DNA of 13,140 nt from JBFJVZ01 sp041623895 (GCA_041623895.1 JBFJVZ010000202.1:1-13140); one strand, 5' to 3'. Positions 1-8,056 are shown, counted from the first letter of the stretch. Numbers and translations are program-made. Notes: generated by a model not told the origin, from the sequence alone.

Positions 1-1
1 C

Positions 2-661
2 GATGTCTTTGAAGATCTGGCGATTGGTTACGGCTACCGACGAATCCTGTACCAGAACGTTGCCAGCATGACGACCGGACAAGCCCGCAGCGAAGAAGAT
101 CTAAGCGGTCTGGTACGCAGCGTGCTGGTTGGACTGGGTTTTCCCGAAATCATGAGCATGCCGCTGACCACGGAAAAAGACCACTTTGAAAGATTCCGGC
201 TGCCGGTTCCCGATGAATACGCGCGAATCGCGAATCCCAAGCTCAAGGCGATGAAGGTCGTCCGTTCGCATCTGATGACCGGTTTAATGGAGTCCTTGCA
301 AAAAAACCGGCGGCACCCGATGCCGTTACGGTTTTTCGAGATCGATAATGTTGTCTCGCTTGACAGCCGTGCCGAAACGGGCATCCGGGAAGAGCGACGT
401 GTTGCTCTGGTCGAAATGGGCGAACAAGCGGGTTACGCGACCGTCCGCTCGGCCGTCGATGCCTTGCTGTTTGAGCTAGGCGAAGTACCGACGTATCAGG
501 CCGGCACACACGTTTCGTTCATTGATGGCCGATTTGCAAAGTTTGCAGCGGGAGATTCGATTTGCGGGCATCTTGGTGAAATCCATCCTGAAGTCATCGT
601 CGACTTCGGGCTTGATCACCCCGTCGCGCTGGCAGAGATCACGCTGACAAGAATTGCCTGA
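2..661 (+). CDS. pheT: Phenylalanyl-tRNA synthetase beta subunit, C-terminal part (5' end outside window)
   Basis: The gene is open at the left edge: the reading frame runs from base 2, so 219 codons are visible before the TGA. The product is the beta subunit of the cytoplasmic alpha2-beta2 enzyme that charges tRNA-Phe. The fragment opens with DVFEDLAIGYGY, matching the conserved end of the B5 domain. The catalytic-like core follows, with NPKLKAMKVVRSHL, then KNRRHPMPLRFFEI, and near the end GHLGEIHPEVIVDFGL. The protein stops about 14 residues after that last motif, so the C-terminal ferredoxin-fold anticodon-binding domain of ordinary bacterial PheT is absent. This resembles the shorter archaeal/eukaryal-style subunit, which also occurs in some bacteria. 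An ATG at 68 lies inside the gene and is not the real start. No pheS is visible. Family identity is firm; the archaeal-type label rests on the motifs and the early stop. Confidence 0.93.
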   Translation, partial: DVFEDLAIGYGYRRILYQNVASMTTGQARSEEDLSGLVRSVLVGLGFPEIMSMPLTTEKDHFERFRLPVPDEYARIANPKLKAMKVVRSHLMTGLMESLQKNRRHPMPLRFFEIDNVVSLDSRAETGIREERRVALVEMGEQAGYATVRSAVDALLFELGEVPTYQAGTHVSFIDGRFAKFAAGDSICGHLGEIHPEVIVDFGLDHPVALAEITLTRIA

Positions 662-862
662 ATCGATTGTCAGGGGATGCGGTGGGCAGTCGCCAGCCGG
701 TGACTGCGTTGTCGGCAGCGTGCGGAATTAAATAAATCCCCCCTGACCAGCGCGGACTGTCTGCACGTCGGATCGCAATCGGGTAAACTCGCTCGATAGT
801 GTCTTTTCCTTAGTCGTTTCCTGACGACCACACTTCTTTGGCAGCTTCGTCGGTCAAACCAT
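662..862. other. Intergenic gap before the ABC-2 cluster
   Basis: This gap should hold the promoter of the four-gene cluster. A TAAACT at 784-789 could be a -10 box, but no matching -35 stands 16-18 bases upstream. A short GTCGT/ACGAC inverted repeat lies at 813-828. No clear pheT terminator is visible. Confidence 0.35.
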
Positions 863-3346
863 ATGGCACGATTGGCCTCGATTCTTGGCGTCATCAATTT
901 CCTGCTGCCGCCGGCTTGCTGCGTTGCTCAACAGGGTGCACCGCGGCCGGTGGCGGTCTCCGTAATCCCGGCGGGAACAGAAAGGCATGTGCAAGGCAGG
1001 TGGGCCACGCTGGCGGTCAATGGGTCCAATCCGACCGATGCCGACGTCGAAGAAACAATCGTTGTCTCCGTCGGTGAAAGCCCAAATCTGCAGTTTGCAC
1101 GTCGGCTTTGGCTACCGGCGCACTCGCGCCGGCGCGTTTGGTTGCCGGTGTTGATACCCGAGCAACTTGAATCGCTCCAGCAACACGTGTTCATTACCTT
1201 CATGCGAATCAATGATCGCCAGGGGGTGGAACAGTTTCAGCCCACCGCGATCGGGTTGCCGACCACAGAACGCGGGATGTTGATCTCTTGGGAAGACTCT
1301 CACGCGGCGGTGCTGCTCGATTCAATGCATGCGGATCAAAATGATTTTTCAGAGCTGTACGACCTGTACCACTCGCTGTCCGACTTGCGCGACAAGTCGA
1401 TCACCAGTGAGCAAGATTTGGGTGTGGCGAGTCTTACCGATCATTTTTTGCCGACCTCACCAACGGGGCTCGATGCGACCGATCAGATTTTAATTGCTGG
1501 TGATCGGATTCTCAGCGACTCGACATCGGTTCGTCAGCTGCGTGCCTGGCTGCGTTCGGGCGGACGAATGTGGGTCATGTTGGATCGCATGAGCCACAGC
1601 TCAGTGGAGCGACTGTTGGGTGATTCGATGTGTTATAGCCTGGTTGATACGGTCGAGTTGAACGATTTCAAGTTACGAGAAGTTGCTGCCCACGAAACCG
1701 CCAGCAAAATCACCGATGAAAGCTGGTCATCGGATATTCCGGTCAAATTCGTCCGGGTGCTGACCGATGTCGATGACGTTGATTGCCGCATCGGTGACTG
1801 GCCGGTGGCGTTTTGGAAGGATGTTGGTCAGGGCGAAATTCTTTTCACCACATTAGGATCGAGCGGATGGTTTGACAACGGAGGTTCGCTCCGCGCATTT
1901 TCCAATCTGGCCGAACGCTTTTTCGTCCAGCGACTGCGGCCGCCGAACAACACAGCGCACCTGGCTAACACGCTTCAGCACGAGATCGGTTATCAGATTC
2001 CACGGCGGACCGGCATTGCTGCTGCTCTTGGCGTACATGTGTTTGTCGTGCTCGGCGCCGCCGTCTGGCTCGTTCGGCGGCAGCGTCTTGATTTGATGGC
2101 GATCATCATTCCAATGTCCGCAGTGCTGGTCGCGGGAATTCTGGTGGCCATGGGAAAGCATCACACCCGGGCTGCTCCCTCAACCATCGCGACGGGGCAA
2201 ATCGCCAGAGTTTCCGCAGAGAATTCGGAGATCACCGTTAATTCTGTCGCCGCCATTTACGCTCAACAAGGACGACCAATGCCCATTGATTCGTCACCCG
2301 ATAGCACGACCATGCTCTCGCAGGTCGATTTGCGGGGTGAATTGCGGCGTATCCTTTGGACCGACGACGGACGATCGCACTGGATGTTCGTCGATCAGCC
2401 GCCGGGCGCGGTGCGTCACGTTGAAAGCGAATCAACTATCCCCTTGTCGCACGATTGGATTGTCAAAGGCCGTTTTACCGAACTTGGATTTGAAGGCGAT
2501 CTCTCGGGCTTGGCCGCGGAAAAATGCCAAGACCCAATCATCATTGCAGCTGCGGCACCCGCGTTGTCCGCCAGGCTGTCGGAAACGCCGACAAAAAGTT
2601 TTCGTGCGGGGTTTGATGACTTGTTGGCGGTCGATCAATACATCGACGATGCGCTGATGTCGGACCAGCAACGCTACCGGCAGGACATGCTGCGGCAACT
2701 GATCACGCCGGAACGGCAAAGTTTTGGCCGCCAACCGGTGCTTCTGGCTTGGACGGACACGATCGATTCTGGCGTCAGCTTCGACGACAATTACCAGCGA
2801 CGCGGCTGGGCGCTGGTGTCGATTCCGATTCAACTTCAGAGAGTCCCGGCAAACTCTGACTTCAAGCTGCCCGCTACTTTCGTGCGCGTAGAAGCACACC
2901 AAGGTACCTCGTCTGTATTTAATCCGCGGACGGGACGCTGGCTTGACCAGATGAACAGGCCGGTGACGGAACAGCTTGATTTCATGGTGCCCTTGGAACT
3001 GCTGCCCTGCAGACTGAAGCGTGCTGAATTAGCGGTCAAGCTGAAAGCGCCCTCGAGGACACTGGAGATTTTGGGATTCGTTGACGGCCAATACGTGTCC
3101 TTGTATCGCAAGGCAAATCCCCGCGGTCTGCTGAAAATTGAGATCGAGCGAGCCGATGTGCTTCAACTGGATGCCAGCGGCGGTCTACGATTGGCGATCG
3201 CAATTTCAGATTCACAGGATCAGCCGGAGTTGACGGCCGGCGACGAAGAAGCCAGTGAAGCAACCCTGGCTAAACCGTTTGCGCCGAATCAAAAAACCTG
3301 GCAGATTGACTACGTTCAAATCAATTTAGAAGGCACCACCTTGTGA
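863..3346 (+). CDS. Exported membrane-anchored accessory protein of an ABC-2 system (GldG-like)
   Basis: This 827-residue protein belongs to no family I can name exactly. Residues 1-23 form a signal peptide with likely cleavage after VA (22). A mostly beta-rich exported region follows. Around residues 206-241 the pattern DQILIAGDRILSDS...LRAWLRSGGRMWVMLD resembles the class-I-glutamine-amidotransferase-like fold of GldG/IFT52-type ABC accessory proteins. Two hydrophobic helices at about 384-404 and 409-430 are joined by a basic VRRQR turn. This predicts a hairpin with both globular halves (24-383 and 431-827) outside the cytoplasm. The gene sits 34 bp ahead of an ABC ATPase and permease on the same strand, so I infer an accessory or substrate-handling role. 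The ATG at 863 is chosen because the signal peptide starts there; no good Shine-Dalgarno precedes it. The GldG resemblance is by pattern only. Confidence 0.82.
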   Translation: MARLASILGVINFLLPPACCVAQQGAPRPVAVSVIPAGTERHVQGRWATLAVNGSNPTDADVEETIVVSVGESPNLQFARRLWLPAHSRRRVWLPVLIPEQLESLQQHVFITFMRINDRQGVEQFQPTAIGLPTTERGMLISWEDSHAAVLLDSMHADQNDFSELYDLYHSLSDLRDKSITSEQDLGVASLTDHFLPTSPTGLDATDQILIAGDRILSDSTSVRQLRAWLRSGGRMWVMLDRMSHSSVERLLGDSMCYSLVDTVELNDFKLREVAAHETASKITDESWSSDIPVKFVRVLTDVDDVDCRIGDWPVAFWKDVGQGEILFTTLGSSGWFDNGGSLRAFSNLAERFFVQRLRPPNNTAHLANTLQHEIGYQIPRRTGIAAALGVHVFVVLGAAVWLVRRQRLDLMAIIIPMSAVLVAGILVAMGKHHTRAAPSTIATGQIARVSAENSEITVNSVAAIYAQQGRPMPIDSSPDSTTMLSQVDLRGELRRILWTDDGRSHWMFVDQPPGAVRHVESESTIPLSHDWIVKGRFTELGFEGDLSGLAAEKCQDPIIIAAAAPALSARLSETPTKSFRAGFDDLLAVDQYIDDALMSDQQRYRQDMLRQLITPERQSFGRQPVLLAWTDTIDSGVSFDDNYQRRGWALVSIPIQLQRVPANSDFKLPATFVRVEAHQGTSSVFNPRTGRWLDQMNRPVTEQLDFMVPLELLPCRLKRAELAVKLKAPSRTLEILGFVDGQYVSLYRKANPRGLLKIEIERADVLQLDASGGLRLAIAISDSQDQPELTAGDEEASEATLAKPFAPNQKTWQIDYVQINLEGTTL

Positions 3347-3370
3347 AAACTGTAGCACCTGAAAATGATC

Positions 3371-3374
3371 GGAG
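3371..3374 (+). promoter_or_regulatory. Ribosome binding site of the ABC ATPase gene
   Basis: GGAG lies 6 bases before the GTG at 3381. It decides the start: the ATG triplet at 3385 is out of frame, so GTG is the supported initiator. Confidence 0.65.
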
Positions 3375-3380
3375 CCGTGC

Positions 3381-4436
3381 GTGAATGACTCCGATGCGGT
3401 AATTGAAATCGACCAGCTGACCAAGCGATATGGAGAGTTTACGGCGCTGTCGGCGTTGTCATTACGGGTCGGCAAAGGTCAGATCCTTGGTTTTATCGGG
3501 CCCAATGGCGCCGGTAAAACAACGACGATCAAGATCCTGGTCGGCTTGCTGAAACCGACCAGCGGACGCGCCGCCATCGCCGGCTGCGATTGCTTTGCCC
3601 AATCGCGAAGGATCAAGCAACTGGTCGGCTATATGCCGGATGTCTTCGGTTCTTACAACAACATGCGGGTCAGCGAGTATCTGGATTTCTTTGGAGCCGC
3701 CTACGGAATCGGTCGCCGCAAACGCAGCGCGCGAATCGACGAAGTCCTGGAGCTAACCGGGGCGAGTGACATGAGAGACTTGTTCGTTGACGCGCTCAGC
3801 CGCGGTATGCAGCAACGAGTCGCATTGGCGCGGACGCTGATTCATGACCCCCAGGTTTTGATTCTTGATGAACCGGCAAGTGGTTTGGATCCGCAAGCAC
3901 GAATCGATATGCGGGCCACGCTGCTTCAGCTTTCAGAGCTAGGCAAGACGCTGATTGTGACCAGCCATATTCTTCCCGAACTCGCGCGGATCTGCGATCT
4001 GGTTGCCATGATCACAACAGGAAAACTGCGCGCATTCGGCACGCTTGATCAAATCATGCACAACATTCAGCAACGCCGCAAATTCGAGGTGTTGCTTTTG
4101 GATGCGACGCCGGTCGATCGGGTCAGTGAGCTGACCAGCAAATGGCTGGACGACCAACAATCGCACGTGGCGGGCGAAGAACCGGATGTGATTGGCGAGC
4201 ACTCCGAGTCGGTCGTGCGATTCACGACCAGCCTGAACGATCAAGACGTGGCCCCGTTGCTGACCCATCTGATACAGCAGGGGGAAACGATTCTGCAATT
4301 TCGAGAAATTGTTACCGATCTGGAAGACGCCTTCCTGTCAGTCACCGGGATCGCGGAAGATGCCGTCAGCCAACCCGCTGAGCCAACCGCGGAAACCGAC
4401 GTTGCCCTCGCCGCCGAAGAGGTGCAGGGGCCGTGA
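3381..4436 (+). CDS. ABC transporter ATP-binding protein (ABC-2 / CcmA-type)
   Basis: This 351-residue cytoplasmic ATPase should power the permease encoded next to it. Visible motifs are Walker A GPNGAGKT (40-47), the signature LSRGMQQ (139-145), Walker B VLILDEP (159-165), the D-loop SGLDP (167-171) and the switch His in TSH (196). At the Q-loop position the sequence reads GYMPD, so Asp 87 stands where many ABC ATPases have Gln. Residues from about 215 form the C-terminal extension usual in drug or polysaccharide-type ABC-2 ATPases, including DLEDAFLSVTG, and end in an acidic Ala/Glu-rich tail. The gene starts with GTG, 34 bp after the accessory gene, and its TGA overlaps the permease GTG by 4 bp, implying translational coupling. 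The fold and the nucleotide-binding role are certain; the substrate is unknown. Confidence 0.95.
   Translation: MNDSDAVIEIDQLTKRYGEFTALSALSLRVGKGQILGFIGPNGAGKTTTIKILVGLLKPTSGRAAIAGCDCFAQSRRIKQLVGYMPDVFGSYNNMRVSEYLDFFGAAYGIGRRKRSARIDEVLELTGASDMRDLFVDALSRGMQQRVALARTLIHDPQVLILDEPASGLDPQARIDMRATLLQLSELGKTLIVTSHILPELARICDLVAMITTGKLRAFGTLDQIMHNIQQRRKFEVLLLDATPVDRVSELTSKWLDDQQSHVAGEEPDVIGEHSESVVRFTTSLNDQDVAPLLTHLIQQGETILQFREIVTDLEDAFLSVTGIAEDAVSQPAEPTAETDVALAAEEVQGP
4418..4424 (+). promoter_or_regulatory. Ribosome binding site of the permease gene, inside the ATPase gene
   Basis: AGAGGTG lies 8 bases before the GTG at 4433 and within the last codons of the ATPase gene. It supports initiation at the GTGA overlap. 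Confidence 0.55.
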
Positions 4437-6091
4437 ATCCGGTGATCAAACGCGAGTTCTTTGGCATCATGCGGTCGCAGCAGGCGATCGCCATGCTGAT
4501 CACGCTAACACTGATTTTTTCGCTTACGGTCTTGTTGCGGTGGCCGGCAGACGGCAGTGTCGATTTGAGTGGCAGGCGGTCGATGGAAGTGTTCCGAATT
4601 TTTGGCTACGGACTATTGGCCGGGGTGCTGTTTCTGGTGCCGGCTTTTCCGGCCACATCGATTGTCAATGAAAGAAATCAGGGCACGCTTGCCTTGTTAA
4701 TCAATTCGCCTCTGAAACCGTTTTCGATCTACTTTGGCAAGCTTTCCGGTGTCTTGCTGTTTAGCATCCTGGTTCTGCTCTGCAGCCTGCCCGCCTCCGC
4801 CGCTTGTTTTGCGATGGGCGGCATTGATCTGAAATACGACCTCGGGATGCTGTATCTGATATTGCTGCTGGCGATTGTGCAGTACGTGACGCTGGGAATG
4901 CTGGTCAGCAGTTTTGTTCACTCGGCGGATGCCGGCGTACGGATCACGTATTGTGGCGTGCTGGGATTATTTCTGCTGACGCTGGTGCCGGCCGCCCTTT
5001 CGCGCGGCGCATTTTTGACCGGCTGGACTTCAAGCTTGATGAATTCCATCCGCAGCCTGTCGCCTTTGCCGCCGGTCATGGAAATCATGCGACATGAGTC
5101 GATTGGCTCAGTGGGCTTGCGACAGTCTTCCAGCACCAGCAGCTTTATTTGCATGGCTCTGATCAGCAGCAGCATCTTTGCGATCATCACCCTGACCCGC
5201 TTGAATCATCGAATCTTTGATCGCTCGCGAGCCAAGGGATTGATTACAGATGAACGCGGCTTGTTGACGCGATTATTTCGTCGGCTGTTGTATATCGTTG
5301 ACCCGCAACGCAGAAAACGCGGTATTCCCTGGTATTTGAATCCGGTGATGGTCAAGGAGTTTCGCTGCCGGCGATTCGGACGAACTCAGTGGCTGTTGCG
5401 ATTAGTGTCGGTTTGTGCCGTCGTTTCGATGTTGCTGACGATTATGGCGGCGACCAGTGCGACGGCTTGGGGCGTCGAGACAGTCGGTGGATTATTGGTG
5501 CTTTTGCAGGTGATCTTGGTCGTGGTGCTGACTCCCAGTCTGGCCTCCGGCTTGATCAGCGGGGAACGCGACGGCGGAAGCTGGGAACTGCTCAGACTGA
5601 CATCGCTTTCCGCTTTTAAGATCGTGCGGGGAAAAATCCTGAGCGTGGCTTGGACCTTGGCTTTGGTGCTGATGGCCACACTGCCCGGCTATTTGATGAT
5701 GATCTACATCCAGCCAGGTTTGTGGTTGCAAGTGCAATACGTGTTGGTTTGTTTGGTGTTCACCGCGATCTACGCGTTGGCCGTCAGTGCTGCGGTCGGC
5801 AGTCTGTTTCGCGTCACCGCAGTTTCCACCAGTGTGACGTATGTGATCGTGATCCTGCTATTCCTGATGCCAATCCTTATCTGGCTTGCGCGGGATGCGC
5901 CGTTTGGTTACGAGACGGTTCGAGTCGCACTGCTGACGACGCCCGTTGGTGCGGCGCTAAGCGTGATCGAGGCACCGGGGTTTCAGCAATACGACCTGTT
6001 GCCGTTTGCCTGGTGGTTCGCAGGTGTTACTTCGCTGCTGATGTTCTTAATTCTGGGTATTCAGGTATGGCGGTTAACGCGAGCAGTTTGA
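4433..6091 (+). CDS. ABC-2 type permease with two tandem permease domains
   Basis: This 552-residue inner-membrane protein has about 12 hydrophobic segments: roughly 20-35, 56-76, 104-126, 138-160, 170-188 and 236-254, then 321-341, 353-374, 402-424, 433-457, 466-485 and 524-544. The two halves mirror each other. Each begins with an amphipathic start (NPVIKREF at 2-9, NPVMVKEF at 303-310). Each has the ABC-2 cytoplasmic motif in the same place (NERNQGTLALL at 79-89, GERDGGSWELL at 377-387), an offset of about 300 residues. I infer an internal duplication giving both transmembrane half-sites in one chain. The second half carries the better ABC-2 motif. Its start overlaps the ATPase stop by 4 bp, and its end overlaps the next gene by 25 bp. 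It is the membrane partner of the ATPase; substrate and direction (probably export) are not shown by the sequence. Confidence 0.92.
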   Translation: MNPVIKREFFGIMRSQQAIAMLITLTLIFSLTVLLRWPADGSVDLSGRRSMEVFRIFGYGLLAGVLFLVPAFPATSIVNERNQGTLALLINSPLKPFSIYFGKLSGVLLFSILVLLCSLPASAACFAMGGIDLKYDLGMLYLILLLAIVQYVTLGMLVSSFVHSADAGVRITYCGVLGLFLLTLVPAALSRGAFLTGWTSSLMNSIRSLSPLPPVMEIMRHESIGSVGLRQSSSTSSFICMALISSSIFAIITLTRLNHRIFDRSRAKGLITDERGLLTRLFRRLLYIVDPQRRKRGIPWYLNPVMVKEFRCRRFGRTQWLLRLVSVCAVVSMLLTIMAATSATAWGVETVGGLLVLLQVILVVVLTPSLASGLISGERDGGSWELLRLTSLSAFKIVRGKILSVAWTLALVLMATLPGYLMMIYIQPGLWLQVQYVLVCLVFTAIYALAVSAAVGSLFRVTAVSTSVTYVIVILLFLMPILIWLARDAPFGYETVRVALLTTPVGAALSVIEAPGFQQYDLLPFAWWFAGVTSLLMFLILGIQVWRLTRAV

Positions 6092-7851
6092 GCAGGAATA
6101 TTTCCGCGGTAATCGTTGTCGTGATTGTCGTCGCTGTCATTTGTTCAGCGGTACCGTTACGCGCACAACATCCAATGCCGGACTACGATTTGGAAATGTA
6201 CGATGATCCGGCCCTGATACCGCTGGAATACCGCGAGCGATTTCCTGATGGACTAACGCAGCTGTGGCTAAAAGCTTTGCAGCGGCCGGATGCGGAATTG
6301 CAACGCCTGGTAATCGACTCGATCGCAATCGCGCATCGCCGCGGCGTCAGCGGCACGAAAGAGACTGTCCCGCGGTTGCTGGCACTGTTGGCAAAACCCA
6401 ATCAGTCACTGGATGTCAGTCGCGCAGCACTCGCGGCCTTGATTGCAATGGACGCCAAAGAACAAGCGGCCAGCATGGCCGCAGTTGCAGTGAAGCAGGG
6501 GCCGACTTTTTCGCAAATCGTCGAGCCCGCTCTGGCAGACTGGAAGTCTCCGGTGATGAAGCACGTCTGGCTGCAACGAATTACCGCCGCAAGTGCCAGC
6601 CAGACGATGATGATTTATGCCATTGATGGCCTCGCCGCACTTCGTGAGTCCGCTGCGGCTGATCAGTTAACGATGTTGCTGCTTGGCAAGGGACAACGAC
6701 CGCCCGTGCGGATTGCAGCCGCCAGGGCTTTGGGGACAATCGAGCCACCGGGTGTGGTCGATCTTGCTGCCAGCGCACTGCGTGATTCGTCGATCAAGGG
6801 CGAGCTACGTTGGCTGTTAGCGATCGAATTGCTTGCTCACCGGGACGGCGAGAAAACCGTGGAAGTGCTCAAGCAGATAGTTTCAGGCAGCGGTTCGGCA
6901 TTCCAGGCGCGCGCGCTGGAACGGCTGTTCCAGATCGATCATCGAATCGTCGACGCAATGGCGGACAAGTTGCTTGAAAGTGATGATGTCAATGTGCGCC
7001 GCTGGTGCGCGCGGGCGATGATCGCCGCACGTGCGGCCGATCGTATCAAGCCGCTGGCGACACTGCTTGGTGATGTCAATCCATCGCTTCGCCGCGAGGT
7101 TGCTGCCGCGCTGATCGATTTGGCAGAGCAAGCAAATCTTCGCGAAATCGTCACCCAGCAAACGATGCGGGTGCTGAAAATGGATCAGTGGCAGGGATGC
7201 GAACAAGCGGCGGTTGTGTTGGCAAAACTGGACCACAAGCCTGGAGGTCCGCGAATGGTCGAATTGCTTGGACACAACCGTGGTGAAGTTCAGGTTTCGG
7301 CTGCTTGGGCCTTGAAACAGTTAGCGATCAAAGAACTTTTGCCAGACATGCTTGATCATGCGGAAAGCGTTTACGACGGTTTTAAGTCTGGACAGCTGAA
7401 CCATTACATGTTCGGCCCCTCATTGAAGATGGCGCATCTATTCGTTGCCTTTGGGAAACAGCGATATCGGCCCGCGGAGGATTTGTTGCGAAAGTATCTA
7501 CCCAAGGATTTCTCGCTCGGTCTGTACTCTCGCGCGGCGGCCGCCTGGGCGGTCGGGATGTTGTACGAAGACGATGCTCAGGAAGATCTGGTACAGATCT
7601 TTAGCGAACGACTAGCCGACCTGATTGGACAATATCCTGAGACAAAGGAGATGAGACGAATGAGCGCCGTCAGCCTGGGCCGCATGCATTCGGAATCAGC
7701 ACTGCCCAATCTTCGCAGATTCGCATCCGGACCTGACGAGATCAGCCGCATCTGCTATTGGGCGATCGAACAAATCACGGGCGAACCGCCGCCCGAATTT
7801 GAACCCATCGTCATGGAAATCAGCGACTGGCTGTTGGCGCCTTTGCCTTAG
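6067..7851 (+). CDS. Exported HEAT/ARM-like repeat protein
   Basis: The product has 594 residues. The chosen ATG at 6067 lies inside the permease gene (25-bp overlap). It gives a proper signal peptide: a short polar start, a strongly hydrophobic run at 12-29, and likely cleavage after LRA (33). The open frame extends upstream to 5650, but that part is an out-of-frame reading of the permease. The mature protein is almost wholly alpha-helical and shows degenerate HEAT-like repeats such as PVRIAAARALGTI (from about 213), PSLRREVAAALIDLA (from 339), VQVSAAWALKQLA (about 407) and MRRMSAVSLGRM (from 529). Such solenoids usually bind proteins, so a scaffold outside the cytoplasm linked to the ABC-2 machine is my inference. 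No catalytic motif is visible. It is the last gene of the cluster and is followed by the inverted repeats at 7880-8056. No good Shine-Dalgarno precedes the ATG, so translation may depend on the permease. Confidence 0.85.
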   Translation: MAVNASSLSRNISAVIVVVIVVAVICSAVPLRAQHPMPDYDLEMYDDPALIPLEYRERFPDGLTQLWLKALQRPDAELQRLVIDSIAIAHRRGVSGTKETVPRLLALLAKPNQSLDVSRAALAALIAMDAKEQAASMAAVAVKQGPTFSQIVEPALADWKSPVMKHVWLQRITAASASQTMMIYAIDGLAALRESAAADQLTMLLLGKGQRPPVRIAAARALGTIEPPGVVDLAASALRDSSIKGELRWLLAIELLAHRDGEKTVEVLKQIVSGSGSAFQARALERLFQIDHRIVDAMADKLLESDDVNVRRWCARAMIAARAADRIKPLATLLGDVNPSLRREVAAALIDLAEQANLREIVTQQTMRVLKMDQWQGCEQAAVVLAKLDHKPGGPRMVELLGHNRGEVQVSAAWALKQLAIKELLPDMLDHAESVYDGFKSGQLNHYMFGPSLKMAHLFVAFGKQRYRPAEDLLRKYLPKDFSLGLYSRAAAAWAVGMLYEDDAQEDLVQIFSERLADLIGQYPETKEMRRMSAVSLGRMHSESALPNLRRFASGPDEISRICYWAIEQITGEPPPEFEPIVMEISDWLLAPLP

Positions 7852-7879
7852 TGGTACTTCAAGTCAGTTTTTGTGTGCC

Positions 7880-7950
7880 GCGAAAAGGGGTCAGACCCCA
7901 ATAGTGCAAAGCACCCTTCGGGCCGCTATTGGGGTCTGACCCCTTTTCGC
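7880..7950. repeat. Large nested inverted repeat (REPIN-like), possible bidirectional terminator
   Basis: Two perfectly complementary 25-base arms lie at 7880-7904 and 7926-7950, separated by a 21-base loop. Each arm contains a palindrome of its own: GGGGTCAGACCCC at 7887-7899 and GGGGTCTGACCCC at 7931-7943 (6-bp arms around one base). The loop carries two short hairpins back to back, TGC-AAA-GCA (7905-7913) and CCC-TTC-GGG (7914-7922). The A4 and T4 tracts bordering the GC core suit termination in both directions, which fits its place between convergent genes. Paired palindromes of this kind are typical of REPINs; no REP-associated transposase is in the window. Confidence 0.88.
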
Positions 7951-8004
7951 TCGTTACCCACAAGCTCAACGTGAACACAGCACTAAAGCATTTTCATCTA
8001 TCTC

Positions 8005-8056
8005 GTAGGCCAGGACTTGTCCTGGCAATAAGGCGCCAGGACAAGTCCTGGCCTAC
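8005..8056. repeat. Second nested inverted repeat, arms built on an 18-base palindrome
   Basis: Two perfect 22-base arms lie at 8005-8026 and 8035-8056 around the 8-base loop AATAAGGC. Each arm is a GTAG/CTAC end plus an imperfect palindrome: GCCAGGACTTGTCCTGGC at 8009-8026 and GCCAGGACAAGTCCTGGC at 8035-8052 (8-bp arms, 2-base centre). The architecture matches the repeat at 7880-7950, but the sequence is unrelated. From memory, this motif is dispersed in planctomycete genomes; that needs a search. Confidence 0.88.

Noticed and set aside
784..789. TAAACT as a -10 box for the ABC-2 cluster
   Set aside because: No acceptable -35 hexamer lies 16-18 bases upstream, so the promoter is not supported.
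2432..2902. 156-codon leftward open frame inside the 827-residue gene
   Set aside because: It is a shadow of the coding strand, rich in Arg/Gln/His as expected from antisense reading.
5650..6066. Upstream extension of the HEAT-like reading frame
   Set aside because: It overlaps the well-supported permease in another frame, lacks protein-like composition, and would bury the clear signal peptide that begins at 6067.
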